Shown: positions 34,274 through 42,919 of the stretch, in pieces
How the letters are laid out: each line of letters begins with the position of its first letter
Position numbering within the stretch: the first letter of the stretch is position 1
Assembly: GCA_021199795.1 (NCBI GenBank)
Contig: JAJQHJ010000004.1
Coordinates: 124,001 to 188,000 of the forward strand
Length of the DNA: 64,000 nt
Reading direction: 5' to 3'
Source of the DNA: Oscillospiraceae bacterium
Lineage (GTDB): Bacteria; Bacillota; Clostridia; Oscillospirales; Ruminococcaceae
The notes under the pieces: model-generated
What the model was told of the DNA's origin: nothing
What the model saw: only the letters and a program-made list of their open reading frames with translations
Database searches by the model: none
Program-made: the position numbers and the translations under genes

Positions 34274-34957
34274 ATGAAAATCGGTCTTATCGTCGCCGTT
34301 GCTCGGGAGATTGAGGCTATGCTCGCTGAGATGGGCGAGCCTCGGAAGAGTGAGACGGTGGCGGGGATTGCTATCCGTGAATATTCGGTTAATGGTCATG
34401 AGCTTTATGTCGCAAACAGCGGTGCTGGGGAGATTTATGCTGCCGGGGCTGCGCAGCTGCTTATCACCCACTTCGGAGCGGAAATGCTCCTCAATTTCGG
34501 AATCTGCGGGGGATTGACTGAGGAAATGTCCCTTTGTAACACCGTTATTGTCGATAAAGTGGTGCATTATGATTACGACGTAACTGAGCTCGACCCGGTG
34601 GAAATCGGGCAATATCCCGGATATCCGGACTGCTTCATCCCGGCTGACAGGAAGCTTATTTCTCTTGCAAAAGAGGTTTCCCCGGAGCTTCGGGAAGTTA
34701 TATGTGCTTCTGCCGACAAGTTTGTCGGGAATCCCGAGCGGAAAGCAGAGCTCCACAAGCTCTATAATGCTGAGATATGCGAAATGGAATCGGCGGGAAT
34801 ACTCCTTACCGCAAACCGCTGCGGGGTGCCTGCTCTTCTGATAAAAGCGGTATCCGACAGCGCAACCGGCGGAGCGGAGGAGTTCACCGAAATGGCAAAC
34901 AAAGCGGCACGGACGGCAGTCACAACGCTCTTAAAAATCATAGATAAATTAGACTGA
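34274..34957 (+). CDS. mtnN: 5'-methylthioadenosine/S-adenosylhomocysteine nucleosidase
   Basis: A 227-residue nucleosidase that splits methylthioadenosine and S-adenosylhomocysteine. Key stretches are NSGAGEIYAAGAAQLL, FGICGGL, CEMESAGILL (purine and ribose binding) and KAVSDSATGG (catalytic Asp). A good GGAGGG site precedes the ATG. It lies downstream of the toxin-antitoxin pair and 14 bases before the HTH-M18 gene. Confidence 0.9.
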   Translation: MKIGLIVAVAREIEAMLAEMGEPRKSETVAGIAIREYSVNGHELYVANSGAGEIYAAGAAQLLITHFGAEMLLNFGICGGLTEEMSLCNTVIVDKVVHYDYDVTELDPVEIGQYPGYPDCFIPADRKLISLAKEVSPELREVICASADKFVGNPERKAELHKLYNAEICEMESAGILLTANRCGVPALLIKAVSDSATGGAEEFTEMANKAARTAVTTLLKIIDKLD

Positions 34958-34971
34958 CAGGAGGATTTAAC

Positions 34972-36540
34972 ATGTTGACACTGGGTGACCGCTTGAAAGC
35001 GGCAAGGAAAAAGACAGGACTTTCACAGATGGCGGCGGCTGAAGCCACCGGAATCGGCAACAAGTCCCTTTCGAGGTATGAAAAAGGGGATTCTGCCCCC
35101 AGCCCGGAGGCTATCCAGAAGCTTTCAAGGCTCTATAACGTCTCGACCGAATATGTCCTTGGGCTTACAGATGTGATGGGCACGTCTTCCGACAGCTCCT
35201 CTGTTGCCGGCTACAGCGAGACCATTGTCGGCATGACCGACCACCAGACCTCCGCCCGCAAGCTCCTCGACTTCATCGGTACCAGCCCGTCTAGGTACCA
35301 TGCGATTGCAAATATCACAAGGCGTCTTTCAAACGAGGGCTTCACCGAGCTTTTCGAGGGCGAAAAGTGGAACCTTGAGAAAGGCGGGAAGTACTTTGTC
35401 GTCAGGAATCTCTCGACCGTTGCGGCGTTTAAAGTTGGCTCCGGGAATCCCAATAGCTTCAACATCATCAGCTCCCACTGCGATTCGCCGACTTTCAAGA
35501 TAAAACCAAATGCAGAAATGGAAACCCTCGGGCACTATATCCGCCTGAACACCGAAAAATACGGCGGAATGATCATGTCCACATGGATGGACAGACCGCT
35601 TTCAGTTGCCGGGCGAGTAATCGTTTCGGAGGGGAACAGCCTCAAGACCAAGCTTGTCAGCATCGACAAGGATCTCCTCATCATCCCGAACGTCGCAATC
35701 CACATGCAGCGTAAGATCAACGACGGCTTCACATTCAATCCGGCCGTCGACATGGTGCCTCTTATGGGAAGCCTTGCTTCAAAGGGCGAGCTCATGAAGC
35801 TTATCTCCGAAAATGCCGGAGTCAAGGCTAAGGACATCATCGGAAGCGACCTGTTCCTGTATAATCGCACCAAGGGCACAGTCTGGGGAAGCGACGGGGA
35901 ATATGTCTCCAGCCCTCAGCTGGATGACCTCCAGTGTGCATACTCATCAATGCAGGGCTTCCTGATTGGCGAGAACCCGGATACTATCTCAGTACTCAGC
36001 GTTTTCGACAACGAAGAGGTCGGAAGCGGAACCAAGCAGGGCGCACGGTCTAATTTCTTAAGAACCGTCTGCGAGAGAATCGCTGTAAGTCTTGGACAAG
36101 ACCTGAACGAAATGCTCCCGTCGAGCTTCGTGATTTCGGCTGACAATGCCCATGCAGTCCACCCGAACCATCCGGAATATGCCGACCCGTCCAATCGTCC
36201 TTTCATGAACCAGGGCATCGTCATCAAATACAACGGCAACGAGTCCTACGCCACCGACGGCATGAGCGAAGCGGTCTTCAAACGCGTCTGCAAGGCATCG
36301 GGAGTCCCGACCCAGACATTCTCGAACCGCTCAGACCTTATGGGCGGCTCAACGCTCGGAAACCTCTCAACCAGCCAGCTTTCAGTGAGCACGGTCGACA
36401 TCGGTCTCCCGCAGCTCGCAATGCACTCAAGCTACGAAACCGCCGGCTCAATGGACACCCTCTACTTTGAAAGAGCCTCAGCAGAGTTCTATAGGACAAA
36501 GCTGATTGCAAATGGTGTGGGGGAAGTAATTATAAAATAA
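34972..36540 (+). CDS. Fusion of XRE-type HTH domain and M18 aminopeptidase
   Basis: A 522-residue protein in one uninterrupted frame. Residues 1-68 are an XRE/Cro helix-turn-helix (DRLKAARKKTGLSQMAAAEA ... SLSRYEKGDSAPSPEAIQKL). After a short Ser-rich linker, residues 85-522 are an M18 metallo-aminopeptidase: SSHCDSPTFKI (zinc His), FDNEEVGSGTKQGA (Glu), SADNAHAVHPNHPEY and AMHSSYETAG (His). AGGAGG lies before the ATG at 34972, and no ribosome site precedes an internal start. M18 enzymes are normally stand-alone proteins of about 430 residues, so the added DNA-binding head is notable. Confidence 0.92.
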   Translation: MLTLGDRLKAARKKTGLSQMAAAEATGIGNKSLSRYEKGDSAPSPEAIQKLSRLYNVSTEYVLGLTDVMGTSSDSSSVAGYSETIVGMTDHQTSARKLLDFIGTSPSRYHAIANITRRLSNEGFTELFEGEKWNLEKGGKYFVVRNLSTVAAFKVGSGNPNSFNIISSHCDSPTFKIKPNAEMETLGHYIRLNTEKYGGMIMSTWMDRPLSVAGRVIVSEGNSLKTKLVSIDKDLLIIPNVAIHMQRKINDGFTFNPAVDMVPLMGSLASKGELMKLISENAGVKAKDIIGSDLFLYNRTKGTVWGSDGEYVSSPQLDDLQCAYSSMQGFLIGENPDTISVLSVFDNEEVGSGTKQGARSNFLRTVCERIAVSLGQDLNEMLPSSFVISADNAHAVHPNHPEYADPSNRPFMNQGIVIKYNGNESYATDGMSEAVFKRVCKASGVPTQTFSNRSDLMGGSTLGNLSTSQLSVSTVDIGLPQLAMHSSYETAGSMDTLYFERASAEFYRTKLIANGVGEVIIK

Positions 36541-36577
36541 AAAAATGAGGTGCCAGTCAGGCACCTCAATTTTTTTA
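36541..36577. terminator. Bidirectional terminator
   Basis: TGAGGTGCC and GGCACCTCA form a 9-bp stem with a 5-base loop and A/T tracts on both sides. It lies between the convergent HTH-M18 and solute-binding genes. Confidence 0.88.
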
Positions 36578-38020
36578 TTAATACTCAATACTATACGGAT
36601 CATACTCCGCTATCGTCTGATTCAGCTGATCGACATAGTAGTCAATCTGCTCGGAATAGGTTTCCTTGAGCTGAGCCCAGGTTGTCGGGTCTTCGCTTTC
36701 GCCGAAGCCCTCGAGAGCGGAAACTACGTTGTTCAATTTGTCGCCCAAGCCCTCATAGTAGGAAACGATAACCTTTGAGCCGTTATTGGCAAGGTCATAG
36801 CACTCGTCCCACATTTCAAGCATGTCCTCAGTCCAGAGGTATGTGGTCTCAAGCTGCTGACGGTCGATGTTGACAACTGTCGGGTCGATGACCTTGAATC
36901 TCATGCAGGCTGCCAGGAGCGCGACTCCCTCGGGGTTCTTTGCACCCTGAACAAGTGCGTATGCAGACGGGGTTGTCTCGGCATAGTAGATGCCGTCGCC
37001 GTCATCGTCTCTGGGAAGCGGAACGAACATGAGCTCGTCAAGGTCGCCCCAGACGGAGGTTATCGAGTCAACAGGACCTGTGAACATGTAGGTGCCACCG
37101 ATGTAGAAGAGGCAGAGTCCCTCTTTCATACCGCCGCCGTCAACGCCGTTTCTTATAGACCAGCTGTTGTTCCAGACGGGGTACTGGCAATCGTTCTTGG
37201 CAAGTTCATACATCAGGTTCGCCGCACGCTCAATAGCCGGCGCATCAATGTTAGACTCAAACTCCATGGTCTCAGTGTTGTAAACTACAACCAGCTCGCC
37301 GCAGGAGCGCATGATAGCTTCGCCGTAGCCCCAGCCATCCAATGCATATCTGTCCTCATCGGCATCGGTGAAGTCGATGCACATTTCATAGAATGTATCC
37401 CAAGTCCACTCGTCATTATAATAGAGCTCGACCGGGTCGTCATAGCCGTATTCGCTTACAACTCTTCTGTTATATGCGCAGACGTTTCCGAATGTGACGT
37501 CATAAATCATGGTGTAGTGCAGACCCTTGATCGAATAGTAGCTGTCAGCATAGTCCTGCATGTCAGCCCACAACGGGTCGCTATAGTCGATATAGTCATC
37601 AACCGGCATGAATACGCCTTTCATGCACATCATCGGGAAGATTCCGTCATGTCCGGGATAGAAGTCGGGGGAGTTGGATGCCAGGACATAGTTCGCAATC
37701 TCGTCAAAACGGGTGTCCCATGTGACCTCGACCCACTCAACCGAGCAGCCGTATTTTTCCTGGAAAGTCCAGTAGCCGGAGTTGATAATCTCATCTTCAG
37801 AATAGTTCTGGATGTCGTCATACCACGCACACCACTTGACTGTGGTGCCGGCAGCAGAGGTCTCATTGACATCGGGTAAGAGAATTCCCGCCGCCGCAAG
37901 GATAGCCTCGGCATCCTGGGTTGCAAATGTAAGCTGGACAACCTCTCTTGAAGAGCTTCCGCAGCCTACAAGTGCTATAATCATAATTCCTGCAAGCAGT
38001 AGTGCAAATATTTTTCTCAT
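36578..38020 (-). CDS. Solute-binding lipoprotein, paralogue 1
   Basis: A 480-residue extracellular solute-binding protein of the family 1 type. Lipobox LVGC with Cys20 is followed by GSSSREVVQLTF. Features shared with the two paralogues nearby are NSGYWTFQEKYGC, SNSPDFYPG, YYNDEWTWDTFYEMC, DEDRYALDGW, GGGMKEGLCLFYIGG and FVPLPRDDDG. Such proteins deliver sugars to ABC permeases, but no permease gene is in the window. AGGAGG precedes the ATG, and a promoter lies at 38050-38078. Confidence 0.88.
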   Translation of the reverse strand: MRKIFALLLAGIMIIALVGCGSSSREVVQLTFATQDAEAILAAAGILLPDVNETSAAGTTVKWCAWYDDIQNYSEDEIINSGYWTFQEKYGCSVEWVEVTWDTRFDEIANYVLASNSPDFYPGHDGIFPMMCMKGVFMPVDDYIDYSDPLWADMQDYADSYYSIKGLHYTMIYDVTFGNVCAYNRRVVSEYGYDDPVELYYNDEWTWDTFYEMCIDFTDADEDRYALDGWGYGEAIMRSCGELVVVYNTETMEFESNIDAPAIERAANLMYELAKNDCQYPVWNNSWSIRNGVDGGGMKEGLCLFYIGGTYMFTGPVDSITSVWGDLDELMFVPLPRDDDGDGIYYAETTPSAYALVQGAKNPEGVALLAACMRFKVIDPTVVNIDRQQLETTYLWTEDMLEMWDECYDLANNGSKVIVSYYEGLGDKLNNVVSALEGFGESEDPTTWAQLKETYSEQIDYYVDQLNQTIAEYDPYSIEY

Positions 38021-38049
38021 AGAATACCTCCTGGTAATTTGTTGTTTCT

Positions 38050-38078
38050 ATTATACAGTAAATAGCTAAAAATAGCAA
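38050..38078 (-). promoter_or_regulatory. Promoter of solute-binding paralogue 1
   Basis: TTGCTA (38078-38073) and TATAAT (38055-38050), 17-base spacer. Confidence 0.75.
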
Positions 38079-38100
38079 GCATAAACGCACCGAATCACGC

Positions 38101-38127
38101 AAAAAGCCGGCAGCAAGCCGACCTTTT
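38101..38127 (-). terminator. Terminator of solute-binding paralogue 2
   Basis: On the minus strand AAAAGGTCGGC and GCCGGCTTTTT form a hairpin ending in a T run, about 30 bases after the stop at 38159. Confidence 0.75.
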
Positions 38128-38158
38128 GCTTTGATTATATTATATCAGGATATCAGGA

Positions 38159-39592
38159 TTACACCGGTTCAAACTCATCAATCTGCTTGTTCAGTTCGTC
38201 GATGTAGTAGTCGAGCATTTCGTTATAGCTCTCCTTGAGCTGCGCCCAGGTCGAAACCTCTTCATAGTGGTAGCCGGCTATGTAGTAGTTGATGACCGAG
38301 CTTAGCTTGTCGCTGACTCCGTCTATGCCTACAAGAATGCTGTCCGGATCTGTGCAGAGACCATAAACAGTCTCATACATGTCGAGCATTTCATCTGTCC
38401 AGAGATATGTATCGCGGAGCTGCATTTCGTCAACGCTGATGACAGTCGGGTCAAGAACCTTGAATCGGTCGCAAGCCGCCAGGAGCGCGACTGCTTCAGG
38501 ATTTGCAGCATTGGTGACAATGCAATAGTCTGACGGATAGCTCTCGGTGTAGTAGTTTCCGTTGCCGTCGTCGTCACGTGGGAGCGGTGCAAACATGACT
38601 TCGCCCTCGGTTATGTCTCCCCAGACAGCACTGACTTCCGAAACGGTTCCGGTTATTTCATCGATTCCGCCGACGTAGAACAGAAGAAGTCCCTCTTTCA
38701 TGCCGCTTCCCTCGATGTCATTACGGAGTTTCCAGCCGTTACTCCACCAGGGATAGACGCAGTCGTTCTTCGAGATGTCGTAGAGAAGATTTGCCGCTCT
38801 TTCGAGTCTCGGGTCGTCGATATTTGACTCATAGTGCTTTGTTTCGGTGTTGTAGATTACGGGAGTGGTTCCGCTTGAATAGAAGATTCCGGTGAAATAG
38901 AACCAGCCGTCAAGGGCGTATCTGTCTTCATCGGGGTCGGTAAAGTCTACGCACATTTCATAGAAGACATCCCATGTCCACTCATCATTATAATAGAGCT
39001 CTGCCGGGTCGTCATAGCCGAATTCCTCCATGACACGGCGGTTGTAGATAACCACGTCGCCTGTTGCGTTGTCATAGCAGAGGATATAGGGTCTGTCCTT
39101 TAGAGAGTAGTAGGAATAGGTGTAGTCTTTCATACCTGCCCAGAGCGGATCGTCATAGTCAACATAGGTGTCGACCGGCTGGAACATACCCTTTAAGACA
39201 CGGATAGGGAATGTGTTCGAGTTTCCGGGATAGAAGTCGGGAGACTTCGAGGACAGAACTAAGTTTGCAAGCTCGTCAAAACGGGTGCTCCATGTGCACT
39301 CAATCCATTTGACCTCGCAGCCGTATTTTTCGGTGAATGTCCAGTAACCGGTGTTCACTATTTCCTCGGATGAATAGTTGTGGAAGTTGTCATACCAGGA
39401 GAACCACTGGATGGTTGTCCCTGCAGCTGCTGTCTCGCTGACGTCCGGAAGCATGATTCCGGCGGCGGCAAGTATCTTTGCAGAGTCCTCAGACGAAAGC
39501 GTCAATTGGACTATTTCTCTTGATGTGCTTCCACAGCCGACAAGTGCCAATATCATGACAGTTGCCAGGGCTAATGCAATTATTTTCTTCAC
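38159..39592 (-). CDS. Solute-binding lipoprotein, paralogue 2
   Basis: A 477-residue lipoprotein (LVGC, then GSTSREIVQLTL) closely related to paralogues 1 and 3, with the same FYPG, YYNDEWTWDVFYEMC and DPDEDRYALDGW blocks. The start is GTG at 39592: GGGGGTATTAAA lies directly upstream, and a longer reading from 39670 would include the promoter. It is divergent from the GH5 gene, and a palindromic operator lies between them. Confidence 0.88.
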   Translation of the reverse strand: MKKIIALALATVMILALVGCGSTSREIVQLTLSSEDSAKILAAAGIMLPDVSETAAAGTTIQWFSWYDNFHNYSSEEIVNTGYWTFTEKYGCEVKWIECTWSTRFDELANLVLSSKSPDFYPGNSNTFPIRVLKGMFQPVDTYVDYDDPLWAGMKDYTYSYYSLKDRPYILCYDNATGDVVIYNRRVMEEFGYDDPAELYYNDEWTWDVFYEMCVDFTDPDEDRYALDGWFYFTGIFYSSGTTPVIYNTETKHYESNIDDPRLERAANLLYDISKNDCVYPWWSNGWKLRNDIEGSGMKEGLLLFYVGGIDEITGTVSEVSAVWGDITEGEVMFAPLPRDDDGNGNYYTESYPSDYCIVTNAANPEAVALLAACDRFKVLDPTVISVDEMQLRDTYLWTDEMLDMYETVYGLCTDPDSILVGIDGVSDKLSSVINYYIAGYHYEEVSTWAQLKESYNEMLDYYIDELNKQIDEFEPV

Positions 39593-39625
39593 TTTAATAC
39601 CCCCAATTTGGATTTCGATTTTTCC

Positions 39626-39654
39626 ATTATACTCGATATAGTTTAAATTTTCAA
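39626..39654 (-). promoter_or_regulatory. Promoter of solute-binding paralogue 2
   Basis: TTGAAA (39654-39649) and TATAAT (39631-39626), 17-base spacer. The 312-bp region 39593-39904 holds this promoter, the operators at 39730 and 39827, and the GH5 promoter, with no gene. Confidence 0.8.
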
Positions 39655-39729
39655 TTGACACTATCCACAAATTTATCCGTACTGTTTTGTATAGTTTTCA
39701 CAAGAATATAAATATTTTTCGTGGGTATT

Positions 39730-39742
39730 TGAAACGGTTTCA
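39730..39742. promoter_or_regulatory. LacI/GalR-type operator-like palindrome 1
   Basis: TGAAAC-G-GTTTCA, a perfect palindrome between the divergent promoters of paralogue 2 and GH5. A related half site, TGAAACCG, lies at 39793-39801. Confidence 0.65.
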
Positions 39743-39826
39743 GATAAATTAACGCAAATTTTCTCATTATATAATTTTATTCTCTGGAAAGTATGAAACC
39801 GTGTAATTTTAAAATGTATAATTTTT

Positions 39827-39840
39827 TGAAACCGGTTTTA
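39827..39840. promoter_or_regulatory. LacI/GalR-type operator-like palindrome 2
   Basis: TGAAACCGGTTTTA, 13 of 14 positions fitting TGAAACCGGTTTCA. It ends two bases before the GH5 -35 box, where a bound repressor or activator would control that promoter. Confidence 0.7.
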
Positions 39841-39842
39841 TC

Positions 39843-39872
39843 TTGACATGCTGACAGCTGCAATGGTATAAT
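39843..39872 (+). promoter_or_regulatory. Promoter of the GH5 gene
   Basis: TTGACA (39843-39848) and TATAAT (39867-39872), 18-base spacer. Confidence 0.8.
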
Positions 39873-39904
39873 AAAAATAAACTTACTCCTAGGGGGATAT
39901 TTTT

Positions 39905-41050
39905 ATGATCAAAAAAGCTTTGTGCCTGCTCATTGCGGCAATGATTCTTGCGACAGCTTTCACCGGCTGCTCTTCTGTGCCTGCGTCCTCGACGCCCGAC
40001 GACATGAGCACTATGGACTTTGTATTGAGCATGGGCTTGGGAATCAACCTTGGCAACACAATGGAATGTTCATGGATGGAGGGCGAAACGGTCACCGACT
40101 TTGAGACCGCATGGGGAAGCCCGGTCATCACAAAAGAGATAATCCAAGGCTATGCCGACGCCGGCTTCGGGGTTATCAGAATTCCCGTCTCCTGGTCGAA
40201 CCTGATGGACGAGGACTATACTATTGATAAAGACTACATGAAGCGAGTCAAGCAGATTGTCAACTGGGTCTTGGAGTGCGGGATGAAAGCCATTGTCAAC
40301 CTCCACGCCGACGGCGGCTGGATTTCAAACTTCCCGACCGACACTGAAGAGTGCATGAAGAAGTATGAAGTGATATGGACTCAGGTGGCGGAGGAGTTCA
40401 AGGACTATCCACTTGATCTGATGTTTGAGTCTTTGAATGAAGAGGGCGGCTGGGACTCGCTCTGGAGCCACTATTCCGGCTCCGATGAGGGCAAAGCGGA
40501 ATCCTACGGCATCTTAGGCGATATCAATCAGACCTTTGTCGACATCGTCCGTGCTTCGGGAGGAAACAACGAGCTCCGGCATCTTCTCATCGCCGGATAT
40601 CAGACAAATATTGAGCTCACCTGTGACGAGGCGTTCATACTTCCGGACGACCCTGCCGGCAGATATGCAATTTCCGTCCACTATTATGCTCCGTCAACAT
40701 TCGCAATCATCACTCAGGACGCCTCCTGGGGCGAAGCCAGAAGCACCTGGGGAACGGATGAGGACTATGAGTATCTGAACTGGGCGTTTGACTACCTCTA
40801 TGACACCTACGTCGCAAACGGAATTCCTGTTATAGTAGGTGAATACGGCTGCGCCACCGGCAACAAGATCCCTCCTCAATATGAAAACTATCTCTCCTCC
40901 GTCTGCGAAGCCATCTACACAAGAGGCATGTGCCCCGTCCTCTGGGACACCCCCGGCGGCTTCTACGACAGGGATGAATGCGTCTTCACCGAAGAAGTCC
41001 TCCTCGAAGAATTTGAGAGGATAAAGACGCTGGATAGGGTGACGGATTGA
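39905..41050 (+). CDS. GH5 glycoside hydrolase lipoprotein (endoglucanase-like)
   Basis: A 381-residue surface lipoprotein (lipobox FTGC). The GH5 fold is indicated by LGINLGNTMECSW, GFGVIRIPVSW and AIVNLHADGGW. The acid/base Glu179 is in FESLNEEG and the nucleophile Glu313 is in VIVGEYGC. GH5 enzymes cut beta-1,4-glucans, xyloglucan, mannan or related polysaccharides; specificity is not clear here. No carbohydrate-binding or dockerin domain is present. It is surrounded by three solute-binding proteins that may capture the released oligosaccharides. Confidence 0.9.
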   Translation: MIKKALCLLIAAMILATAFTGCSSVPASSTPDDMSTMDFVLSMGLGINLGNTMECSWMEGETVTDFETAWGSPVITKEIIQGYADAGFGVIRIPVSWSNLMDEDYTIDKDYMKRVKQIVNWVLECGMKAIVNLHADGGWISNFPTDTEECMKKYEVIWTQVAEEFKDYPLDLMFESLNEEGGWDSLWSHYSGSDEGKAESYGILGDINQTFVDIVRASGGNNELRHLLIAGYQTNIELTCDEAFILPDDPAGRYAISVHYYAPSTFAIITQDASWGEARSTWGTDEDYEYLNWAFDYLYDTYVANGIPVIVGEYGCATGNKIPPQYENYLSSVCEAIYTRGMCPVLWDTPGGFYDRDECVFTEEVLLEEFERIKTLDRVTD

Positions 41051-41083
41051 GAAATTCTGCCACAAAAGTCTCCAGTGAAAAGC

Positions 41084-41112
41084 AAAAGCCATCCGAAAGG
41101 GTGGCTTTTTGT
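41084..41112 (+). terminator. Terminator of the GH5 gene
   Basis: AAAGCCATCC and GGGTGGCTTT with a GAAA loop, followed by TTG. Confidence 0.8.
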
Positions 41113-41161
41113 TCGTCATTCTGCACAATTTCCGACCACGCTTATTGTACATTATGTCCAA

Positions 41162-41190
41162 TTGAAATCAAGGCGAAAAAGTTGTATAAT
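41162..41190 (+). promoter_or_regulatory. Promoter of solute-binding paralogue 3
   Basis: TTGAAA (41162-41167) and TATAAT (41185-41190), 17-base spacer. Confidence 0.8.
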
Positions 41191-41222
41191 ATTAGAATCA
41201 AATATGTCTAGGAGGGCATACG

Positions 41223-42677
41223 ATGAAGAAAATTATTGCATTACTTCTGGCTTCTGTCATGATTCTTGCGTTGGTCGGATGCGGAAGCTCAAGCCGTGAA
41301 GTTGTACAGCTTACATTCGCCACCCAGGACGCCGAGGCTATTCTGAATGCGGCGGGAATTATGCTTCCCGATGCTGAGGACACCGAGGTTTCCGGAACTT
41401 CAATAACCTGGTTCGCATGGTATGACGACATGCAGAACTACTCAGAAGACGAGATAATAAATTCCGGCTACTGGACTTTCCAGGAAAAGTACGGCTGCTC
41501 AATCAACTGGTATGAGTGCACATGGGACACAAGATATGACGAGCTTGCGAACCTGATTCTTTCCTCCAATTCGCCCGACTTCTACCCTGGCGACAACGAG
41601 GTCTTCCCGGCTAGCTGCTTAAAAGGCATCTTCGTCCCCGTCGACGACTATATCGACTATGACGATCCCCTCTGGGAGGGCGAAAAGGAATACGCCTACA
41701 CCTACTTTTCCATCAAGGACAGACCTTACATAATCGTTTACGACAACACTTTCGGAAATGTCGTTGCCTATAACAGAAGAGTTATGGAAGAAAACGGCTT
41801 CGACGACCCCGCAGAGCTCTATTATAATGATGAGTGGACTTGGGATGTCTTCTACGAAATGTGCGTTGAATTCTCCGATGCAGATGAAGACAAGTACGCT
41901 CTCGACGGCTTCTGGTACAGTGCAGGACTCATGCACTCCTGCGGCGAGACGATAATCGTCTACAACACCGAGACAAAGCAGTTTGAGGACAACTCCGACT
42001 CCGCAGCTATTGAAAGAGCGGCTTCGCTTCTCTATGACCTCTCGAAGAACGGCTGCATCTATCCAAGATGGAACAACGAAAACTGGAATACACGTAACAA
42101 CTCCACCACCGGCGGCGGCATGAAAGAGGGTCTCTGCCTCTTCTACATCGGCGGCTCATGGATGTTCACCGACACGGTTGAGAACATCGAGGCTGTCTGG
42201 GGAGACATGTCCGAGGGTGAATTGATGTTCGTTCCGCTTCCGCGTGACGATGACGGCAACGGCTACTACTACACCGAATCCGCTTCCTCCGGTTACTGCA
42301 TAGTTCAGGGTGCTTCGAACCCTGAGGGCGTTGCGCTCCTGGCATCCTGCATGAGATTCAAGGTCTTGGATCCGACTGTTGTATCAATCGACAGGCTCCA
42401 GCTCGAGGAAACATATCTCTGGACTGAGGACATGCTCGACATGTATGACGAGTGCTATGAGCTCTCCACCTCAACCGACAGCGTTCTGGTCGTCTATGGC
42501 GCAGGCTACGGCACAAAGCTTGAATCTGTAGTTTCCTCCTACGAGGGAATCGCTGACTCGGCAGACCCGACAACCTGGGCTCAGCTCAAGGAAACCTATT
42601 CCGAACAGCTCGAATACTACATCGCCCAGCTCAACAGCCAGATTGAAGAGTATGACCCGTATAGCCTGAACGGATAA
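41223..42677 (+). CDS. Solute-binding lipoprotein, paralogue 3
   Basis: A 484-residue lipoprotein (LVGC, then GSSSREVVQLTFAT). It matches paralogue 1 almost exactly at the N-terminus and through most conserved blocks (ATQDAEAIL, YYNDEWTWDVFYEMC, DEDKYALDGFW, GGGMKEGLCLFYIGG). A TAGGAGG site lies before the ATG. It has its own promoter and terminator, so the three paralogues are separate transcription units. The ligand is unknown; an oligosaccharide is likely from context. Confidence 0.88.
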   Translation: MKKIIALLLASVMILALVGCGSSSREVVQLTFATQDAEAILNAAGIMLPDAEDTEVSGTSITWFAWYDDMQNYSEDEIINSGYWTFQEKYGCSINWYECTWDTRYDELANLILSSNSPDFYPGDNEVFPASCLKGIFVPVDDYIDYDDPLWEGEKEYAYTYFSIKDRPYIIVYDNTFGNVVAYNRRVMEENGFDDPAELYYNDEWTWDVFYEMCVEFSDADEDKYALDGFWYSAGLMHSCGETIIVYNTETKQFEDNSDSAAIERAASLLYDLSKNGCIYPRWNNENWNTRNNSTTGGGMKEGLCLFYIGGSWMFTDTVENIEAVWGDMSEGELMFVPLPRDDDGNGYYYTESASSGYCIVQGASNPEGVALLASCMRFKVLDPTVVSIDRLQLEETYLWTEDMLDMYDECYELSTSTDSVLVVYGAGYGTKLESVVSSYEGIADSADPTTWAQLKETYSEQLEYYIAQLNSQIEEYDPYSLNG

Positions 42678-42700
42678 GTTCTGAAATTTTAGGCATTATA

Positions 42701-42732
42701 GAAGCCGCTCCACTATGGGGCGGCTTTTTTTG
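42701..42732 (+). terminator. Terminator of solute-binding paralogue 3
   Basis: AAGCCGCTCC and GGGGCGGCTT with a short loop, followed by TTTTTT. Confidence 0.88.
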
Positions 42733-42799
42733 ACATTTTCCGACCCGCCAGAATCTACCATTTCCCGCCGGTTTTTGTGTAAACAGCCGAAATTCAGCG

Positions 42800-42813
42800 T
42801 GAAACCGGTTTAT
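42800..42813. promoter_or_regulatory. LacI/GalR-type operator-like palindrome 3
   Basis: TGAAACCGGTTTAT, the same core as the GH5-proximal site, 15 bases before the -35 box of the spo0A promoter. It may control spo0A, or it may be a leftover of the GH5 cluster. Confidence 0.6.
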
Positions 42814-42827
42814 TCGCTGGAAAAGTC

Positions 42828-42857
42828 TTGCAATTATGTCACCATTTATGGTAGAAT
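42828..42857 (+). promoter_or_regulatory. Promoter of the spo0A homologue
   Basis: TTGCAA (42828-42833) and TAGAAT (42852-42857), 18-base spacer. Confidence 0.6.
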
Positions 42858-42919
42858 ATGGCAAGAGTTAAGGCATCTGCGCAGGGTCTTCTCCAAAAAT
42901 ATTATGGAGGAAACGAAAA

